Shown here: positions 61,404 through 64,000 of the stretch, piece by piece | Position numbering within the stretch: the first letter of the stretch is position 1 | Layout of the letters: each line of letters begins with the position of its first letter | NCBI RefSeq assembly: GCF_016900875.1 | Contig: NZ_JAFEUM010000002.1 | Location: 310,001-374,000, forward strand | Origin: Vibrio ulleungensis | Lineage (GTDB): Bacteria > Pseudomonadota > Gammaproteobacteria > Enterobacterales > Vibrionaceae | Direction of reading: 5' to 3' | DNA length: 64,000 nt | Notes under the pieces: model-generated | What the model was told of the DNA's origin: nothing | Seen by the model: the letters and a program-made list of their open reading frames with translations, nothing else | Database searches by the model: none | Program-made: the position numbers and the translations under genes

Positions 61404-62795
61404 ATGAAGTACCGCTATTCTCTCTTAGCAGTGGCCTGTAATATGGCCTTATGCCCTATCGCATTTGCAGATGTTGCTACAGAAAATACTAAGGAATTAA
61501 ACACCGACGAAGTTATTCAGGAGATTATGGATCTCAGAAGTGAATTAGAACGTCAAAAAGATGAGTCCGTGCAGTTTAACGGATACATGCGCGCAGGATT
61601 CGCGACCAACGAACATGGGTCTGCTGGCAACGACAGCCGTATGCAAGTTCCTAACTCTCGCGGATTTTTCCGTTTGGGTGCGGCTGAAAACAACTACACC
61701 GCATGGAACGTAAACAAGAAAATTAACACTGACAACGGCGCTTGGGCTCGCGTATTTCTTGGCATGGCCTATGAGGACAGAGAGGCAAGACGTTGGGTGT
61801 ATGACACTCAAGGTGACGCTGCCTTTATGGACAAAATGTACGCAGAAATGGGCAATCTCGATTTTGCTCCCGACGCAACGTTTTGGGCTGGCCGTGTGAA
61901 CTATGGATGGGACATCCATATTCTCGACCAAAAATACTACGAAATCCGCAGCCCAGGTATGGGGATGAAAAACCAACCACTAGGTAACGGTACCGTCGAT
62001 ATGTATTTGATTTCGCACGACACTGCACCAGACAGTGAGTTTGACGACGCAGACGGTAATTCGATTACATACCCTAACGATGCTAAACCTAGAACGCACA
62101 CCTTTGGTATGGAATATAAGGAAGGGCCTTGGTGGTTTGCCGGAAGTCTGCAATCCAACAGCAATGGAACTGAATATCGCCTAAAAGATCGCTTAGACGG
62201 TGTTCACACCGTTAAACCTGCACAAAATGGTGCTGATCTCATGGTCAATTATGCAGGCTCAAGTTTCTTGGGGCTTGGTGAAGGTTCAACACGTATTGTT
62301 GGTCAAGTCGGTACAGGCACCGCAGCGGCTATCTTAGGTCGTCATGGTGACACCGGTCAGTCCAACGAAGGTGGCTTGGCGTATCGAGGCATTGTTGATG
62401 GCGTATGGGATCTAGGTAGATGGCAAGTCAACACTGTGTTAGTGGGTCAAGTAGACGAAGATGTGATGTTTGATGGACATAAGCAGCAAGAGCTGAGTGT
62501 TGGTGCACGCCCAATGTATCAAGTGACAGATAACTTTGTGATGCAGTTTGAAGTAGGTCACGTGGCAACAAGCTTTGAGAATCAATCTGACAAAGAGTCT
62601 GGCGGCCTTACCACACTGACAGTAGCGCCGACAATCAAATTGAATGCCAACTCGTTCTTTAGTCGACCTGAAATTCGTACCTACGCAACCTACGCCAATT
62701 ACAGCGGCGATTACAATGCAGGTGGCTTAGAAGGTTACAGTGGTGATGATCAAGACGCTTGGATGTTCGGTGTTCAGCTAGAAGCGTGGTTCTAA
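61404..62795 (+). CDS. LamB-type maltoporin-family outer membrane porin
   Basis: A 463-aa porin. Signal peptide MKYRYSLLAVACNMALCPIAFA is followed by an N-terminal coiled-coil-like stretch (VIQEIMDLRSELERQKDESV) and a beta barrel starting FNGYMRAGFATN and ending in WMFGVQLEAWF with the C-terminal Phe needed for assembly. YYEIRSPGMGMKN is a LamB-like family motif. The sugar specificity is not known. The ATG at 61404 has TTGGAG upstream. Confidence 0.83.
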   Translation: MKYRYSLLAVACNMALCPIAFADVATENTKELNTDEVIQEIMDLRSELERQKDESVQFNGYMRAGFATNEHGSAGNDSRMQVPNSRGFFRLGAAENNYTAWNVNKKINTDNGAWARVFLGMAYEDREARRWVYDTQGDAAFMDKMYAEMGNLDFAPDATFWAGRVNYGWDIHILDQKYYEIRSPGMGMKNQPLGNGTVDMYLISHDTAPDSEFDDADGNSITYPNDAKPRTHTFGMEYKEGPWWFAGSLQSNSNGTEYRLKDRLDGVHTVKPAQNGADLMVNYAGSSFLGLGEGSTRIVGQVGTGTAAAILGRHGDTGQSNEGGLAYRGIVDGVWDLGRWQVNTVLVGQVDEDVMFDGHKQQELSVGARPMYQVTDNFVMQFEVGHVATSFENQSDKESGGLTTLTVAPTIKLNANSFFSRPEIRTYATYANYSGDYNAGGLEGYSGDDQDAWMFGVQLEAWF

Positions 62796-62863
62796 CCTCT
62801 ACTACTACCAACATTTATCTATGTTTCATGTCATACAGATGTAGATGGATGAACTTATAATAC

Positions 62864-62910
62864 AAAGAGCCTTTAAAGTATCTCTCCTTACTTTTAGAGG
62901 CTCTTTTTTT
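62864..62910 (+). terminator. Rho-independent terminator after the porin gene
   Basis: AAAGAGCCT and AGAGGCTCTTT form the outer stem with an imperfect inner stem (TTAAAGTA / TACTTTT), followed by T7. It ends the porin gene. Confidence 0.8.
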
Positions 62911-63610
62911 GCTTTTCCCCTTTCTCGCTCTAAATGTTTATTGAACAAGTCTAAGGCCTTTGGCTCATTTATTTCACTAAAGAAATTCATACAATCCTTT
63001 GTTAATAATTATTCGTAATTAGCTTGATTATTAACCACACGGAATTAATAACGTGATGTTCATTCAATAATAACTACTCATGTATATTTTCTAGTCGCTT
63101 CTTATTTTTAGCGAAGTCTAACTAATCACTATTCTCATTTATTAATTTTGTTCTAGAATTAAATATGGCATGTTTCTATTTTAACAACTTACTCATTAAT
63201 AATTACTCTGTAACTATATTAATATTGTAGTCCACCATTTAGTTCAACCCTGTGTGTATCAAAACACTTCAAATCAATTCAAACATAACAATATTGCGTA
63301 TCATAAAGTTTGCACATAACTTGAAATACGCCACCTTTTGCGTATAAAAATAAGCCATTTAGTATCCCCTACGCCTTATTTTAATGATCCAAATAGGTGA
63401 GCTAATACTCCTATTAATAATATCCACCCTGCATCTACTCCCCACTCCTCCTTTTAATAGGGTGACGCTGAAAAAAATCACATCCATAAACTAATTGATG
63501 TTGATTCAGCAAAGCTTCCAGCATGAATTCAATTCCTTAACTCAACTGCCTATGAGTTTGATTTAGTTAAAAAAACAAAGGTTACCCTACCTTTTAATGG
63601 AGATAATAAA
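62911..63610. other. AT-rich region upstream of the second porin gene
   Basis: Seven hundred bases of strongly AT-rich sequence without a supportable gene. The promoter of the second porin gene must be in it; no clear MalT or CRP box was found by eye. The ribosome site TGGAGATAATAAA ends it. Confidence 0.55.
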
Positions 63611-64000
63611 ATGAACAAACGCAGCCTAGTTGCAATAGCCGTGGCCTCCACCTTCAGCGCACTTCCTGTCATCGCCAACGAAAAAGTCGAAGACGGTTGG
63701 GACGTAAACGGATACATGTCGTCAAATGTTCGTACCGTTAACGGTAAAACAGTTGATACTGAATACGGTCGACCAGATTACAAAACTGCAGGTACACACG
63801 GTCAAAGTACCAACCAAGTGGAGTTTTCGATCATTAACCGTTCAACCTATGAGAACGGTGTACGAGCAGATTATGTATTGCGCTCTGAGTTTGGTAACGG
63901 TAACTCACTAGCCTACTCATCGGACGGTGGCCAATACGTCAACAACACCGACGGGTTTGCGTTAAAAGAAGCCTATGTCGAACTCCATGGAGTCTTAGGT
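63611..64000 (+). CDS. LamB-type porin, partial (cut by the window end)
   Basis: The first 130 codons of an outer membrane porin. Signal peptide MNKRSLVAIAVASTFSALPV with predicted cleavage after IA; mature start NEKVEDGWDVNGYMSSNVRT, then SIINRSTYENGVRADYVLRS and FALKEAYVELHGVLG, typical of LamB-like barrels (the last segment resembles the conserved LREAYV-type strand). The sequence differs from the 61404 gene, so it is a paralogue, not a copy. Function presumably sugar or oligosaccharide uptake. Confidence 0.75.
   Translation, partial: MNKRSLVAIAVASTFSALPVIANEKVEDGWDVNGYMSSNVRTVNGKTVDTEYGRPDYKTAGTHGQSTNQVEFSIINRSTYENGVRADYVLRSEFGNGNSLAYSSDGGQYVNNTDGFALKEAYVELHGVLG

Noticed and set aside
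1..64000. Defence system, prophage, integron or CRISPR array
   Set aside because: No repeat-spacer pattern, integrase, transposase, phage structural gene or nuclease/helicase cluster was found. The unusual content of the window is metabolic and regulatory.

Overview
The window looks like a chromosomal segment of a Vibrio or close relative (marine Gammaproteobacteria). The basis is moderate GC, a RutR-like regulator, a PunR/PunC pair, YoaH, RoxA (YcfD), a DUF413/MaoP-like protein, a VF530-type protein, an HdfR-like LysR and LamB-type porins. No rRNA, tRNA, CRISPR array, phage or intact insertion sequence was seen. All assignments come from reading the sequence; no database search was run.

Layout. 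0-11 kb: housekeeping and accessory genes (DUF2797, DUF6151, RoxA, YoaH, a HAD phosphatase, a diguanylate cyclase, a Tas-like aldo-keto reductase, a threonine-aldolase-like enzyme, cytochrome b561 with a divergent LysR, an orphan LuxR-type HTH). 11.3-33.1 kb: a large purine-catabolism locus. A leftward operon encodes a PuuE allantoinase-amidase fusion, a gamma-glutamyltransferase-family (HpxW-like) protein, a TauE/SafE permease, a PucG-like aminotransferase and an AllC-like amidohydrolase. Its RutR-like TetR regulator lies just upstream. Rightward units encode a nucleoside-type ABC transporter (ATPase, two permeases, Bmp binding protein) and xdhABC-uraD-uraH-guaD-puuD. 33-49.6 kb: DUF413, two MscS-type channels, cytochrome b plus cytochrome c', a sulfatase, a universal stress protein, PpiB, a serine hydrolase with a LysR, a decayed patch, and an HdfR-like LysR with mgtE, a RimB-like protease, an aspartoacylase-like gene and rimK. 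49.7-53.1 kb: a phnDCEE-type ABC transporter. 53.3-58 kb: a membrane protein, an SGNH hydrolase, a second aspartoacylase-like gene and a ferric-reductase-like flavocytochrome. 58-60.3 kb: divergent punR/punC. 61.4-64 kb: two LamB-type porins, the second cut by the window end.

How the purine locus fits together. Guanine is deaminated to xanthine (GuaD). Xanthine is oxidised to urate (XdhAB, matured by XdhC), and urate is converted by PuuD, UraH and UraD to S-allantoin. PuuE opens allantoin to allantoate, AllC gives ureidoglycine, and PucG would transaminate it with glyoxylate to oxalurate. The fused amidase domain and the HpxW-like protein are good candidates for the last steps (oxalurate to oxamate to oxalate), which would release the remaining nitrogen.

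The most striking signal is regulatory. Palindromes resembling the RutR box (TTGACCA-N2-TGGTCAA) precede the allantoinase operon, the transporter operon, bmp and xdhA. In the first three the right half of the palindrome is also the -24 element of a GG-N10-GC sigma-54 promoter. NtrC-like boxes lie upstream of two of these. This predicts a switch that combines nitrogen starvation with a purine or pyrimidine signal.
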